From Chiridota heheva (taxonomy: Eukaryota > Echinodermata > Holothuroidea > Apodida > Chiridotidae), in contig JAIGNY010000136.1 of NCBI GenBank assembly GCA_020152595.1, positions 86,536 to 150,535 of the forward strand: a DNA stretch of 64,000 nt, read 5' to 3'. Made by a program: the position numbers and the translations under genes. Positions 1 to 13,215 of the stretch are shown here, piece by piece (within the stretch, counting starts at the first letter, position 1; every line of letters starts with the position of its first letter). The notes under the pieces were generated by a model. The model made no database searches and was not told the DNA's origin. It saw only the letters and a program-made list of their open reading frames with translations.

Positions 1-52
1 GGTTGAAGTACTGAAGAAATCATGTTCTGCTAAATTCGTTTGAAAAGGTCTA
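1..52 (-). mobile_element. Truncated TA-flanked MITE (window edge)
   Basis: The reverse complement of these bases matches the left end of the MITE at 6264-6581 (TAGACCTTTT, then TGATTTCTTCAG). It is followed by TA. The rest of the element is outside the window. Confidence 0.65.
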
Positions 53-244
53 TAGAATGAATTGTTCTGATAGTCTGATCTCACTCCCCTGCTGCAGTAA
101 AATTTCTACACTTACGTCAAGTTTTACGAAATTTGATATGTCTGGAATGGAACAAGATTTCCTGGTTGTTTCATCTTTTTTTATCATCTATCATACAAGG
201 TAGATATATCTGACCATGTACTAAGCTTATCTTTTAATTGACCT

Positions 245-705
245 CTTTTAGTTTGTTGATTGACATCTTTTTCAACCAATCACTGCATGAATCTGCCTAG
301 CAACAAAATCTGTATAACTAAGTGGGGCAAAAATGCCATGCGGTACTGTTACAGTACAGCTAGTTAGGGTCGTGCATTCATGCAGTCAATACAATATACT
401 GCGCAAAACATATTTCTGCTCACACAGACTGAGTAACAGACAAGATGGTGAACAAAACTTGCGCCTACGGGTCCACTACGGGCTTTTTAATCCAATTCCT
501 GTTACCCAGAACAGTTAGCAAACAGGATTTTATTTATTCACTTTGCTAAAAACTCTGGAGATTCGGGGAAGTGCCAAAGATGGATCAAAGCTTGCGGTAG
601 GCCACATTAACATGTAAATGTCAATGCATCGGTCATGCATGATTGTGGATTTGAGGTTTTGTTTTCTCCCCTCCCACTGCGTTACTATGGTGGGTGTTGC
701 CTACT
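245..705 (+). repeat. Interspersed repeat, copy A
   Basis: Aligns over about 450 bp with 21117-21540 in the same orientation; shared blocks include GCCTAGCAACAAAATCTG, CACACAGACTGAGT and GATTGTGGATTTGAGGTTT. No coding potential is supported; the small open frame at 333-518 is inside it. Confidence 0.75.
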
Positions 706-2560
706 TCCTTACTCAGAGAGTTCAATTGTTAAAAAAAGTACTTAAAGGGCATTTCTCAAGTTTGTCCTGATCACTAGTTTGCAGGTAAAAAGACAAACGG
801 GTATAGGTCTTTTAGTAGTGTTGTGTAGGTAACCATTTTAAAATGACAAATGTTACACCTATATCCCTGGGTTTAATTATTTTGGCTGTCCTGTCTTGAT
901 CTGCTTGACCTGTAGATTAATAATCACATCAGAGAGTTTTATATGTGCAAGAGTGTCCTCATGTTCATCATACATGCTGTTTTCTTATCAAAGGAATTTG
1001 GGGTAGATATCTGACTAGATAGAGCCCAGATGACCTCTTTGGAAGTATGGAATGAGCCTCCTATAAAACTTGGCACTTCTGGGGAAATTTTGCTTGCAGG
1101 CTGGTTTCACAGCAATTTTGAAACTTAAGAAATGTGTATTCAATTATTTATTTTTTTTTTTTTTTTTTTTTGGGGGATGCTGATGATCTTTTTTGTGTGC
1201 TTTTGCAGTCTCTTTACACTTACCTCTAGGCCTCTCCTCCCACCTCATTGTACAAAACCTTGAGGCAAAACACAAGCCAAAGTAGTATCAGAAGTACAGT
1301 GAAAGTAAATTCAGCTCATATGAATGATGTAGACAAATGGACTAGTGTAAACTAGATAAAGTCTTAAATTTGTGCAATTTTAATGCACAGAAAACATCAA
1401 AACATGATGCTCTCGGAATGATTCAGGAGAATTCAAGGAATATCAATGAATATCAATGATCCATGAAATTGACAAAAGTATACATGTTTACATGTTAAAG
1501 TAATATTCCCATGGATTTTCATTTTTCGTATATGATAGATACAGTTTTAAGAAACAAAAGTGGAAAAAAAAAACTTGCAAACTGTTTTATTAAACTTTTG
1601 TATTTCTTTAAGTATTATTTGGATATTTTTTTGCCTTGAAAATGTGATGTACACCAAGAAAAATCAAAATGTTCTCTTGTAAATTATATTTTCTACCTTA
1701 TCTCTATAATGAACCAAAGATGCTGTTCGATAATGTTAAAAAAGGGTGATTAAATTTATAAGAAATACATAACGAACTGTGCTGGATTTGCCTTGATGAC
1801 ATCACCAAGCTGAAGGACATATACTGTACACTACGAGGTGTTTTTAAGAACATTCTTCTACTCTTTTAATTCTTATAACTTCTAAACGGAATAGGATATT
1901 AACATAGTTTTTTCACCACTTTGTTTCTATAAATTTTGTTTATCATATATGAAAACTGAAAACCCATGGAAATATTTCTTTAAGTTCAAAGAGTGTTGGC
2001 CATTTATGTTTTCATTATTTCTCCTACAGAGTATATTTTCCTAAAATATTCAATCTTCTTTGAAACTTACAAAGCAAATGGCATTTTTGGCAGCAAAATT
2101 TTCTGTGAAATAAAGTATCTGTAATTGCTTTAAGTGAGGTTTGCCTTGAATTCACATGCATTTTGTCTACATATGCACATTGTTCTCATGTATCAGCTTT
2201 CATTCAAGTTACTCTGGATCCTGCAGAGTTGGAAGTATTTATAACATTTCCAACGGTTCTGGAAAAAAAAGATTTTCAAGTTTATTCAAAATCCAGTATA
2301 AATATAGATACAAATATATCTATGGATAGGACAAATGGTAAGAATACATGCATGATACATAAAATGAGAAAACAAAAAAAATAGATAGCTAAAAATACAT
2401 AACAAATTTATAACATATACATATACGATAAAATGTTGAGAAAATGTGTCATTTTAGAGTAAGTTTTGTAAAGGCATTCTCTGGATAAAACGATCCGCTC
2501 TATACACAAAAGAATTCTTGTAATGCACATTTCTTGGGTGTGAATGCCTTATTTCTTATA
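706..2560. other. No recognisable feature
   Basis: AT-rich DNA with a poly-T run near 1147-1170. I see no convincing gene, RNA or repeat copy. Confidence 0.5.
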
Positions 2561-2574
2561 TTATAATTGGCCTT

Positions 2575-3090
2575 TTAAAGAAGTGACATCAGATCAGAGT
2601 GCAGAGGGTGCTGTACCATTTTTTCAATGATATGGACGAGTCTTTCAAATTCCTTTTTTGTTGAATTGTTTACTTGATTTATGAGAATATTACAATCGAG
2701 TTTTAAAATATTGGCACAATGTGTTAAGAAAGCTCTGTCTTTTCTGATCTTTGGCAAGTAGGAAGTGATACCAAACCGGTACAGCGTCAAGTATCTGAAG
2801 TAAAATGTAAATATCAAAAATATTCATACACACTTCAAGCTTAAAATATGGTACAATATCAGATAAAGTTGAAACAATAAAATCAATCTTTCTTAGAACT
2901 CTGGAAACATGCCAAGCAAAATTGAGTTTATTATCTATACAAACTCCCAGGGACATTGTCTAAACAGTGCGTTCTATTTCTGAATCGTTTATTGTGGTTA
3001 CTTTGACTTTGCTGAAATAAGACCTTTGTGTTTAATGTTAATATTTTTGAAAACCATTTCCTTTGATTTTTTGGGGTTTAAGAATTAAAC
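2575..3090 (-). pseudogene. Non-LTR retrotransposon reverse transcriptase remnant
   Basis: On the minus strand, NPKKSKEMVF is followed after a frameshift by MSLGVCIDNKLNFAWHVSRV, and after another frameshift by an EFERLVHIIEKMVQHPLHSD stretch. This order (NPxKS/TKxM, LGVxID..L.W..HI, then the C-terminal KxL..HPL region) is typical of CR1/Jockey-like LINE reverse transcriptases. It is broken by stops and at least two frameshifts and is 5'-truncated, as LINE copies usually are. Confidence 0.6.
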
Positions 3091-3360
3091 TTAAAAAAGT
3101 TTTTCAGGTGAAGAAAATCTTTCCAGAACAAATGGTGACAGAAAAAATATTAATGTAGTAAATACATCATTATGTGCTTCCCTCTCTCACAATTTAATGT
3201 GTTTTCATCGCACAATTACACGGGGACATTTGTAGATCACATATTTACCACATCTACTGATACTTACTCAAGAAATCTTGAAAAATAAAATATATTTATA
3301 TAAATTTTTCATTTTTACTTTTTTGGATACAAAAAAATCTTCCCATGAAATACCTTTTTT

Positions 3361-3728
3361 GCCAGTTATTACCTCCAGAACCATATGTGTTTTGCCAGAT
3401 CTGGGATTCTGCCAGTTATTACCTCCAGAACCATATATGTTTTGCCAGATCTGGGATTCTGCCAGTTATTACCTCCAGAACCATATATGTTTTGCCAGAT
3501 CTGGGATTCTGCCAGTTATTACCTCCAGAACCATATATGTTTTGCCAGATCTGGGATTCTGCCAGTTATTACCTCCAGAACCATATATGTTTTGCCAGAT
3601 CTGGGATTCTGCCAGTTTTATCTGGGATTCTGCCAGTTATTACCAGAACCATATATGTTTTGCCAGATCTGGGATTCTGCCAGTTATTACCTCCAGAACC
3701 ATATATGTTTTGCCAGATCTGGGATTCT
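3361..3728 (+). repeat. 50-bp minisatellite, about 7 copies
   Basis: The unit begins GCCAGTTATTACCTCCAGAA and ends CTGGGATTCT. One unit near 3611-3632 is internally deleted and another lacks four bases. The open frames across it are by-products of the repeat. Confidence 0.95.
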
Positions 3729-3929
3729 AAAAGTATGACAAAAATGAAAGAAATGTTGCCTTAGCTTGAAAACTTGTCCACAACATGCAGGTGTATTTTA
3801 TAGATATCATGATTTGTTTTCATTCGTATTCAGATCTTAAATGTATTCTTGGTTGGTGCTTGTTCATGCAAGAGGTTTTATTATCCTCATTTCAATCTGT
3901 AGATAGTAGATGGTTTATATATTATAGAC

Positions 3930-4600
3930 AATATTGGAGGATTGTTGTGTGGTGGAATTGCATATCTTTCAAACAGTTGCATATGTTTGTATATATAAAT
4001 GACAATGGTATCAATGGAAAAAATTATCCATGGAAAAAATTATCCAATTGGAATATATTTTGAAGGATGGTTGACCCTATTATGGTCAAGAGAAATCAGA
4101 AAAAGAAAAAAAAAACATCCGATCATCATTTTAAGGTTATTCAAGTTTAAATAAGAACAGATTAGAACTGCCATAAGAACTGATAAGTAGAACCTAGTAA
4201 TATTTATACTATTTACACTGTCCAATTGTTGCAAATGTGACAAATGAAATAATATTTTTATTCGTGGGTGGAATTTTCTTTCAGACAGTGTGTTTGTAAT
4301 ATCTCTTACTGTATGTAACTGACAATGGTCACAATGAAAAACATCCAATTTGGGGTTTATTTTTGAAAGATGTTTGTAGACACATGTAGTGTCAAGAGGA
4401 GAAATGCATGATCATTTAAGTAATTCTGTTAAGTTTAAGCTTAGTAGAATTGAATAGTAGAATTGAATAGTAGAATTGAATAGTAGAATTGAACAGTAGA
4501 ATAGAAGAGTAGAATATAACAGAACAGAATAGAACGATAGAATTTAACAGTATCGTTTACACTGTATCTTTCCATTTGTTGCAAATGAACTAATATTTTT
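3930..4600 (+). repeat. Diverged tandem duplication, period about 320-340 bp
   Basis: Landmarks recur: TTTCAAACAG../TTTCAGACAG.., ATGACAATGGTATCAATG/CTGACAATGGTCACAATG, TTTACACTGT.., TTGTTGCAAATG. The second half carries a 13-bp array (GTAGAATTGAATA) at 4443-4535. Confidence 0.5.
4443..4535 (+). repeat. 13-bp tandem repeat
   Basis: GTAGAATTGAATA is repeated about six times with decay toward the right. Confidence 0.85.
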
Positions 4601-4618
4601 GTCCTTCGTTTGCAAAGT

Positions 4619-4944
4619 AGGGTTGTGCGTCATTGCTCTCTCAGTCATGTCGATTTATCGCCAAGCTAATGTCGGGATTATCAATAATGTCGCGACATTA
4701 GGCCCCTGAGAAAATAGCACCCACGGTGTTGATATGCAAATCAAGAGCACTTTTTTTCTATATCTTTTGTGATTTTGGCTGTACTTTTCAATATTTTTTT
4801 TGTGATTGATTTGGTTTGGTGATTTCACAGCAGTGTGTACTGCTCAATGATGCTAATTGTAGTAAATCAATGAACTCAATGTCGATGTCTGGACATAAAG
4901 GTCATTGTCGCGATATATCAATATTACCGATATGTCGCACTCTA
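4619..4944. mobile_element. Probable hAT-like MITE
   Basis: Left end GGGTTGTGCGTCAT resembles the reverse complement of the right end (GAGTGCGACATATCGG). The interior has GTCGCGACATTA-type palindromic sequence. TIRs are imperfect and no clear target duplication was found. Confidence 0.45.
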
Positions 4945-5069
4945 TTACCAAGAGCCTCATTAATGTTCTGAAATACTGAAAAGTGGGTTGTGGTACTCAT
5001 GTTCTCTCCTAAGTTAGTTATTCATTTGACAAGCCTTTAATTTGTTGGCAAAGGGAGTTTGTAGGGTGA

Positions 5070-5155
5070 GAGCATGGAGGTACCACTCTCACCATGGTAC
5101 CTCCATGGTGAGAGTGGTACCTCCATGGTGAGAGTGGTACCTCCATGGTGAGAGT
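5070..5155. repeat. 23-bp repeats forming a palindrome
   Basis: Three to four copies of GGTACCTCCATGGTGAGAGT; the first copy is inverted relative to the rest, giving a hairpin with about 21-bp perfect arms (GAGGTACCACTCTCACCATGG and its complement). Confidence 0.85.
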
Positions 5156-5162
5156 CTGCAGT

Positions 5163-6216
5163 AGGTGCCTTCAGTCCATGGCACATTAACCCTGCACACC
5201 CTGCATTGTTTCTGGTACTCCTTTAGGTGCCTTCAGTCCATGGCAGATTAACCCTGCACACCCTGCATTGTTTCTGGTACTCCTTTAGGTGCCTTCAGTC
5301 CATGGCAGATTAACCCTGCACACCCTGCATTGTTTCTGGTACTCCTTTAGGTGCCTTCAGTCCATGGCAGATTAACCCTGCACACCCTGCATTGTTTCTG
5401 GTACTCCTTTAGGTGCCTTCAGTCCATGGCAGATTAACCCTGCACACCCTGCATTGTTTCTGGTACTCCTTTAGGTGCCTTCAGTCCATGGCAGATTAAC
5501 CCTGCACACCCTGCATTGTTTCTGGTACTCCTTTAGGTGCCTTCAGTCCATGGCAGATTAACCCTGCACACCCTGCATTGTTTCTGGTACTCCTTTAGGT
5601 GCCTTCAGTCCATGGCACATTAACCCTGCACACCCTGCATTGTTTCTGGTACTCCTTTAGGTGCCTTCAGTCCATGGCAGATTAACCCTGCACACCCTGC
5701 ATTGTTTCTGGTACTCCTTTAGGTGCCTTCAGTCCATGGCAGATTAACCCTGCACACCCTGCATTGTTTCTGGTACTCCTTTAGGTGCCTTCAGTCCATG
5801 GCACATTAACCCTGCACACCCTGCATTGTTTCTGGTACTCCTTTAGGTGCCTTCAGTCCATGGCAGATTAACCCTGCACACCCTGCATTGTTTCTGGTAC
5901 TCCTTTAGGTGCCTTCAGTCCATGGCACATTAACCCTGCACACCCTGCATTGTTTCTGGTACTCCTTTAGGTGCCTTCAGTCCATGGCAGATTAACCCTG
6001 CACACCCTGCATTGTTTCTGGTACTCCTTTAGGTGCCTTCAGTCCATGGCAGATTAACCCTGCACACCCTGCATTGTTTCTGGTACTCCTTTAGGTGCCT
6101 TCAGTCCATGGCACATTAACCCTGCACACCCTGCATTGTTTCTGGTACTCCTTTAGGTGCCTTCAGTCCATGGCAGATTAACCCTGCACACCCTGCATTG
6201 TTTCTGGTACTCCTTT
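5163..6216 (+). repeat. 62-bp minisatellite, exactly 17 copies
   Basis: The unit begins AGGTGCCTTCAGTCCATGGC and ends CTGGTACTCCTTT. Seventeen copies, 1054 bp, with no indels seen. The variation noticed is one base, GGCACATT versus GGCAGATT. Copies 1, 8, 11, 13 and 16 carry C. Confidence 0.97.
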
Positions 6217-6263
6217 AAAGCCAAGTAGACTGAATTAAGTGTATTTCTCATGGATATGACATA

Positions 6264-6581
6264 TAGACCTTTTAAACCAAGTTTAGCCGGATGTGATTTC
6301 TTCAGCACTTGGACCAATCAACTGCTGGGGGAATTTTCCTTTTCTTTCCCCACCAATCGGGTGCAGTTAAGCAGCAATTTACACATGCATTTATTTCATG
6401 CTTGAAAACATGTTTTTATAAGCAGTGAAAGATGGGGCAAGATTTCCCCAGTATTTGATTGGTCAATAAGATTACCCCAGTGGGACCAGTAATTGGTTCA
6501 TTATGGACACATGAATTTCAGTCATGTGACATTATTTAAATTATTTTTCCGAAATTGCCAATTCAGATTTGAAAAGGTCTG
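6264..6581. mobile_element. 318-bp MITE with TA target duplication
   Basis: Ends TAGACCTTTTAAACC and the complement CAGACCTTTTCAAAT, flanked by TA at 6262-6263 and 6582-6583. A second copy starts the window (1-52). TA duplication suggests a Tc1/mariner-type or similar source. Confidence 0.7.
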
Positions 6582-6599
6582 TACAAGATTATGATTGGT

Positions 6600-8160
6600 T
6601 CATAATGCTCATGTTCTCTCGTGCATGAGCTCATGTTTCATGACTACAATTTTGATTCCTTGCTGTGTAACAGGGAAAACATTTCCCAACGGCTTCAGTC
6701 ATCATGTGTAAAATATACATACACCATTGTTGGATTGAATACTGATAACTTCATATTTAGATTAATATGCCTGACTATTTTAGTTAGTTTGACTATTTTA
6801 GTTAGTTTGAAGTGTCCATAGTACCAGGAAATTTCAAAAGTAAAATGTGATATTGAAATTGATCCATCAGGATCAATAAGTCCTAAACGGGAAAAGATAT
6901 CAACCTTATTTCTACACAAATTGTTCTTTCATAGTCTTTTATCATATTGTCCCTCTTTCCACATACTGACGAATGTCATATTTAGGTGAAATGAAAATTG
7001 ATGCAAAATAATGATTATTTCTGTGTACTGACGAATGTCTTGAAGCTTCATGAAGTAAGAATTTGCTTTTAATATCTTTATTGCAAGTACATTTGTCAAA
7101 AGATTAGCTAGCATTTTCCCTTTTCAATGATGTATAAAGCTATATAATACGTTTATCAACTTTTAATTCATCAAGCTTCAAAATTTTCCGAACATTCGTC
7201 AGCATGCGGAATTAATAATTTCAATTTTGACATTCATCACTAAACAAATAAAATTCACAGGGAATATTCCTTTGAGCATTATATGTTAATAACAAAACCC
7301 AGAAAAAATGTGCATACTCCAATATTTTATGGGGATGGGGAAATCAATGCACTCTGAAGGTTACATTGCCTCACCAGGCTTGTGTCTAGTAGTCCTTACA
7401 TGGAGTAGAAACTGTAATTGTTCCACTTCATCACGATTATACCATTGCTCCATGAAAACAAAATGAAGTCAGTTTATATCTGACTGTCATTATGAGCTTC
7501 AAATGCTATAGAATCAACCTACAGTAAAATATTTCTCATTTCAAAAATGTATTCTTAGCTGGTGGGGTGTAATGTCACATCGACATTTTGGGATAATTAG
7601 TGCCCAGACGTTTTAAAGGAGATAATGATTAAAATAATGGATGGAGGAGGGGAAACAGAAATAGGACAAATCATAACGAACTTACCTTATCATAAAGCTT
7701 CATTTTTCGCCAAGAAGTGAATGGTGTACACTATGACACATTAAAATTGAACGATAAAACAGCGCATTATGGTTTCTACTAAACTTTACTGGAATAAGTT
7801 ATTTGACTTCTTAAAATATGTAGAATTAGAGCGAACTACTCAAATGGCTGTGTAAGTCAGTTTGTACCAGATTCCCGTTCCTAATTAGTTCAAATATATA
7901 TTCAATACATTTCATTATTACACGTTGTAGTTGCAATTTTATTGCATTTCAAATGTTTTCTTAAATGAAAGTTTTTTCATCAAAGCTCTTCTTTTAAATT
8001 TAGTTTGGGTTCTGTGCAATCACTAGAACAGTAATATAACTTAATCCTTAATGAATCCATCCAGCAGTTAACATAACAAGGGAAGTTAAATCCATAGAAA
8101 AGTACCCAATAAATTGCCTTTTTGATGAAACAGCAAAATCTATGAATAATTTTATTCTTT
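6600..8160. other. No recognisable feature
   Basis: AT-rich sequence; short open frames here show no family resemblance. Confidence 0.5.
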
Positions 8161-8175
8161 TGAAAGTCTTGAATT

Positions 8176-8360
8176 CTGTTATTTCATTTCTTCCTATTTC
8201 AGTTTGGCTTAACTAAGGAAATCTTGAACCCTATTATTTCATATCTTTCTTGCCAAATCTCTGGATTAAACTTAATTCTATTATTTCATTTCTTTCTTGC
8301 CAAATCTCTGGATTTAACTTAATTCTATTATTTCATTTCTTTCTAGTTTAGTTTGTTTTA
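8176..8360 (+). repeat. 47-bp tandem repeat, about 3 copies
   Basis: CTATTATTTCATTTCTTTCT..GCCAAATCTCTGGATT recurs at 8231, 8278 and 8325, with a degenerate copy before. Confidence 0.8.
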
Positions 8361-8593
8361 ACTAAGTGCGTAATGTTTTTTTTGTTTATGAAATTTCAGA
8401 TATAAGAAATTTTGTATAGGTTCCAGAGGCTTAATGTGCCTGAAAAATAAAAAAGGATATGACATTTCTAAATATGTATTTTGTACAGTATAGTATGACC
8501 AAATAATAAAAAAATTAAGATGAAAGAAAGTGTTATTTCTAATTTGTTGCGGTGTATGCTTTTAAGAACTTTTTTTTAATTTTGTTTATTAAG

Positions 8594-8765
8594 ATGCAGT
8601 GGCTCATTGGTTAAGGAATCATGCTCGTATGCGAAAAGCACCCTTTTCGACTTGTCACGTGAGTGCTTCATTGTGCCAATGAGCAAGTCAGTTAACTCTA
8701 ATTCAATCCAATCAGCTGTAAATGAGTACCAGCACTGCAGTGGAGTTGACTTGCCTGATGGTCAT
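8594..8765 (+). mobile_element. tRNA-derived SINE, 5' portion
   Basis: Starts TGCAGTGGCTCATTGGTTAA (A-box-like), and continues through AATGAGTACCAGCACTG to a point where similarity with the SINE at 27627-27911 stops. The B box is degraded. Old, 3'-incomplete copy. Confidence 0.65.
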
Positions 8766-9970
8766 TAATGAATGACTGATTTGAGTCTCACTTAAATAAT
8801 TCAAATAATATTTGTCAAAACAATTAACAAGTGGTTTCATTCTTCTTACCATAGGCCAATTAGAGAGGGTAAAACTGTCCCAGTGGTGGTGGACCCATGG
8901 CAAATCATGTGAATATATTTTGTAATGCATTAATATCTGGCAGCTTCCCTATCCCTTTCATAGGTCCTAATAAACTTAGCAAAGCTGAGCATCTTCCAAA
9001 ATATCTGTTCCAAGGTGCAGCACAATATTTGGCATGAAAAATTTAAAGTGGCATAATTGCAGTGTCCCTGAATTTGCCAGAATAAGTCTAGTATCCAATT
9101 GGATGGTAATTATTTGCAGATCCCGATATAAACTCAAATAATCTTATTCTACCACAAACAAATGACAACTTTTCTTTTGTTTTAACAAATAGAGGTCAAA
9201 TCTTGTTTATTTACTTCTCCATGCATGGTTAACATTTTCACCCCTTATGAATAATTACATAGTAAACACAGTTCTGTTTCATGTCTTCACATTTAATTAT
9301 CTCAAGTCTGGTGTAAAGATGCACCACTTGAGGGTTGTACACCAATTGCACAGGATCCATAAAGATTTCAATGCTAGAAAAAACAAGGACATCAACAGCC
9401 TTTTTCATTAGGGCGCTACTTGTCAAAACCAGTAGAAATTAATATACAACTCCCTGGTCACAGTGACTGACATTCAGGATGCAAAATATTTAGGGGGACC
9501 TTGCCTGCAAGGGGCTTCATCTTAGTTTGTTTACCCTTTTCACAAAATATTTCTTAAAAACAAATACCTATATGTATTGCTACCTCCATCATGCATTCAA
9601 GGTAAATAAACACAAGATTGAACAAAGACAGACGAGTGTACCATTTGATCTCTTTTATTCAAGTTCATACCAAACATCTCATCATTGCATAAAATTTCCC
9701 AAGATGGTAAAAAAAATTCTCCATCGGCATACATGGCATTTGTAATTTCCCATGTAATACAAAACTTCTTTGCCCCCACACAAAAAAATTAGCTGGTAAA
9801 ACGTCAATCACAGTTGCACAACTAAAATTACCAATAGTTTTGTAAAATGATCAATTTATTAAGAATTTATTATGTAACATAATTTGAATAGAGTACAGTT
9901 TTCTGTTATAAAATATACTTTGAATACTTAAGATGCATCTTAAAAAGGCAAAGTTATTATTGTGTGAATA
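8766..9970. other. No recognisable feature
   Basis: No gene, structured RNA or repeat copy was recognised. Confidence 0.45.
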
Positions 9971-9978
9971 TCAATAGC

Positions 9979-10235
9979 TAAAGCTAAATCCATCCGAGCC
10001 ATTAGGTTCATAGAGCTGGTGTTTATCCCCCATTTCAATGGCCCAAGCAGATAAGAGTACATGACTCCCCCTGGACGGGATGCCAGTTGATTGCAGTGCT
10101 GGTACTCATTTTACAGCTGAGTGGACTGAAGCAAGTAAAGTGTCTTGCTCAAAGACACAATGCAGTGCTCATGACGAAATCGAACCAGGTACCTTTCAAA
10201 TAGGAGCCCGACTCCTTAACCACTGAATCTAAATA
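9979..10235 (-). mobile_element. tRNA-derived SINE
   Basis: On the plus strand it runs from AGCTAAATCCATCCGAGCCA to GACTCCTTAACCACTGA, co-linear with 27627-27911 in the same orientation. The tRNA-like head is at the right end. Diverged; no clear target duplication. Confidence 0.75.
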
Positions 10236-10239
10236 TTAA

Positions 10240-12700
10240 TAACCTGCAATTACAGTAAGTCATCACCTCCTGTGCTACAATCCTTTGAACAACCAAGGTA
10301 AACCATTTAACAAACATCATTTATCTTAACATTTTGACAGTTTTCTCCAAAAAAAGGATAAAATATATGCAGGTTGGGGAAGACATAGTTTATTGAACAG
10401 TTTGTGTCTACCGTATGACTGAAGTAAGAAAACAATTTGGAATGTATCATGTGCCTGGTATGCAGTCCGGTTCGTACCCCTGATTTTGTTCTCAAGATCG
10501 GGGAATCCTTGACAGAAGTATCCCACAATGCATCTATCCAAATTCAAAATTTGTGTAGGAATAACATAAGAATCAGACACATTTCGAGAGCGGGAAACTC
10601 AACCATTGCAAAGGATTCAAATTTTTCTTCACGATTTGAAATAATGGCAAATGAAATATTTTTTCACCGTGCGTTTTTAAAATTCACTGTACTGTTTTCG
10701 AGAAATTTGAAGAAAAAATTCCTATTATGTGTTACCGTTAGACAGTCCTGCTTTAACAAGGCTTTCTGAAATTATGAGAAATAACTTGGCGGATTTGTGA
10801 AAATTATTTCGCAATAACTGCGTGATTGTAATGAAGTTGTTTAACTTTCACAAAATTGAACATGAATGAACAAAGCAAACTTTCTTACAAACATTCAATG
10901 AAACAACTGATAAATGTCTGTGACTGAAATTTCACAATAAAAATGGTGGCTTCCATATATCACTGTAAGCTCAGTGCGCATGCTTGAGTCTCCGGATTGG
11001 GGGACTCAATTGGGGGACTTTTAAGTCCCCTGATCGGCAGTATGCACCGAACTGGTATGCGTAACTCCGACGTCAATTTTGCACAAGATACAATGTATAT
11101 ATAAATATATATATATAAGTTTGAAAAACATCGTTTGTGCACAGAAAGTTTTGTTGTTTATCCTACCGTTGAATTTTTAAAATGTACACTTTCCTACAGC
11201 CTTTAATTACTTAGACCCCGACATGTGAAAAATAACCTAACCCTTTGAGCCTAACAGAATACTGTTGGTTGTTGTTTGGAGAACAATCAGCTGATACATT
11301 GATATGCCCAACCTATATACTGTAGCAGGATTAGGAGATGAAAGAGTTGCACTTCATTCCATTAGTATTTACTTATTTCATGTTATTCTAAATACTGATA
11401 CAATTTTTTTTTTTTTTTTTAAAGCCAACCTTAAACTACAGATGCTGTATTAACTGAAAATATTTTGTATTCTTCATAAGTTACTAAAATTGACAAATTC
11501 TACAGTAATTTTGGATCAACTGGAATTACGTGTGTTCCTCTCCACCAGCTGGGTTTGTAAAGTTTTACAAATGTGTTTTTGCAGCTGGTATACATCCTGA
11601 TTCAAGTCATGCCAAATGGACAACTTATTTTTTAACAGAAAATGTATTAGCATATACAAACAGCAAATCTAGTTTCTTCCAGTACAACCATACATTTAGT
11701 AAATGATTGCTAGAAGGCAAGTTGATTTGTCGATCAAAGTATGCAAAGAAATAAAAAATGGGCACTTGGCATCGAGAAAACAAAGCAGATAACAATCAAC
11801 TGTTTGGTGAGATTGTTTGCACTAATGCATAGCCCTCAATAGCCAAGTCCTCAGGCAATAGTCTCTATGGATCATCCACGAGCACAAATCAGTGTGGTAT
11901 AGAAAACGATATATATAAGCAGGGAACACTTACAAAGATATCAATGGATGAAAATTAAACATGTCGTATATCTTGTTATTTGGTACATGCATTGGTGCCT
12001 TACCATGGGGTGTATCCCTCGCAAAGATTTGCTAATGATTGTTTTCTGCATTCAATTATATTTATAATGAAGAGAGCCCTCTCCTAATCATGTTTCCCCC
12101 CTCCCTTTCGAACTAAAATCTCTTACAGCACCCATGAGTATATGAAATACCCAATGTAAAACAGGCAACTACAGCATCATTAAAAATATTGAAAGAATAT
12201 AGCGGGCATTTAAATCACAACAAAAGATAACTACACATTGAATGCACTTCATTATCATACTAAAATTTTCCAAAACATTTGAATTATTGTTTAAAAGTTC
12301 CTAAGTTACATACAGCAACTACTGCTAGTTAATATTCTAAATATATCATACTACAATCTGCACACTCTTATTTCACATTCAACACCTTGTCATACTTTTT
12401 TCCTATAAATCAAACAATACATTTCTTTGTTCAGAACAGTATATATCACCTGCAATGTATCAAACATTGGTCCTCTGTTGGAGAAGAAACATTACCTTTT
12501 TAACAATTCTACGACAATATTTTAAAAAAACCCATCATATAAACCCTCCCCCTTGCAATGAAACTTGCCATTCATCAATTAGGTTACGAGCTCCCCCTCC
12601 CCCCCTCCCCCCCTCCCCAAGCCCAAGGTGATGCATTTTCTCTAACATAAAATCCCATTCGTGAAAAAAGAAAACAATGGAATCAATCAAATACTTTTGC
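10240..12700. other. No recognisable gene; simple sequence only
   Basis: Contains a short (AT)n near 11095-11117, a poly-T run near 11404-11421 and a C-rich run near 12590-12617. The 110-codon frame at 10437-10769 has no recognisable homology and probably is not a gene. Confidence 0.45.
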
Positions 12701-12707
12701 TTTCTCA

Positions 12708-13215
12708 ACACAAAGCAATGCCAATGGAAGTACAAACATATATTGCACTTCATCAGAAACACAAAGCAATGCCAATGGAAGTACAAACATATATTGCACT
12801 TCATCAGAAACACAAAGCAATGCCAATGGAAGTACAAACATATATTGCACTTCATCAGAAACACAAAGCAATGCCAATGGAAGTACAAACATATATTGCA
12901 CTTCATGAGAAACACAAAGCAATGCCAATGGAAGTACAAACATATATTGCACTTCATCAGAAACACAAAGCAAATGGAAGTACAAACATATATTGCACTT
13001 CATCAGAAACACAAAGCAATGCCAATGGAAGTACAAACATATATTGCACTTCATCAGAAACACAAAGCAATGCCAATGGAAGTACAAACATATATTGCAC
13101 TTCATCAGAAACACAAAGCAATGCCAATGGAAGTACAAACATATATTGCACTTCATCAGAAACACAAAGCAATGCCAATGGAAGTACAAACATATATTGC
13201 ACTTCATCAGAAACA
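12708..13215 (+). repeat. 51-bp minisatellite, about 10 copies
   Basis: The unit begins ACACAAAGCAATGCCAATGG and ends CTTCATCAGAA. One unit near 12970 has a 6-bp deletion. Because 51 is a multiple of three, several frames stay open over the array; none is a real gene on this evidence. Confidence 0.96.

Noticed and set aside
10437-10769. 110-codon plus-strand frame as a gene
   Set aside because: No recognisable domain, composition typical of intergenic DNA, no splice or start context that supports it.
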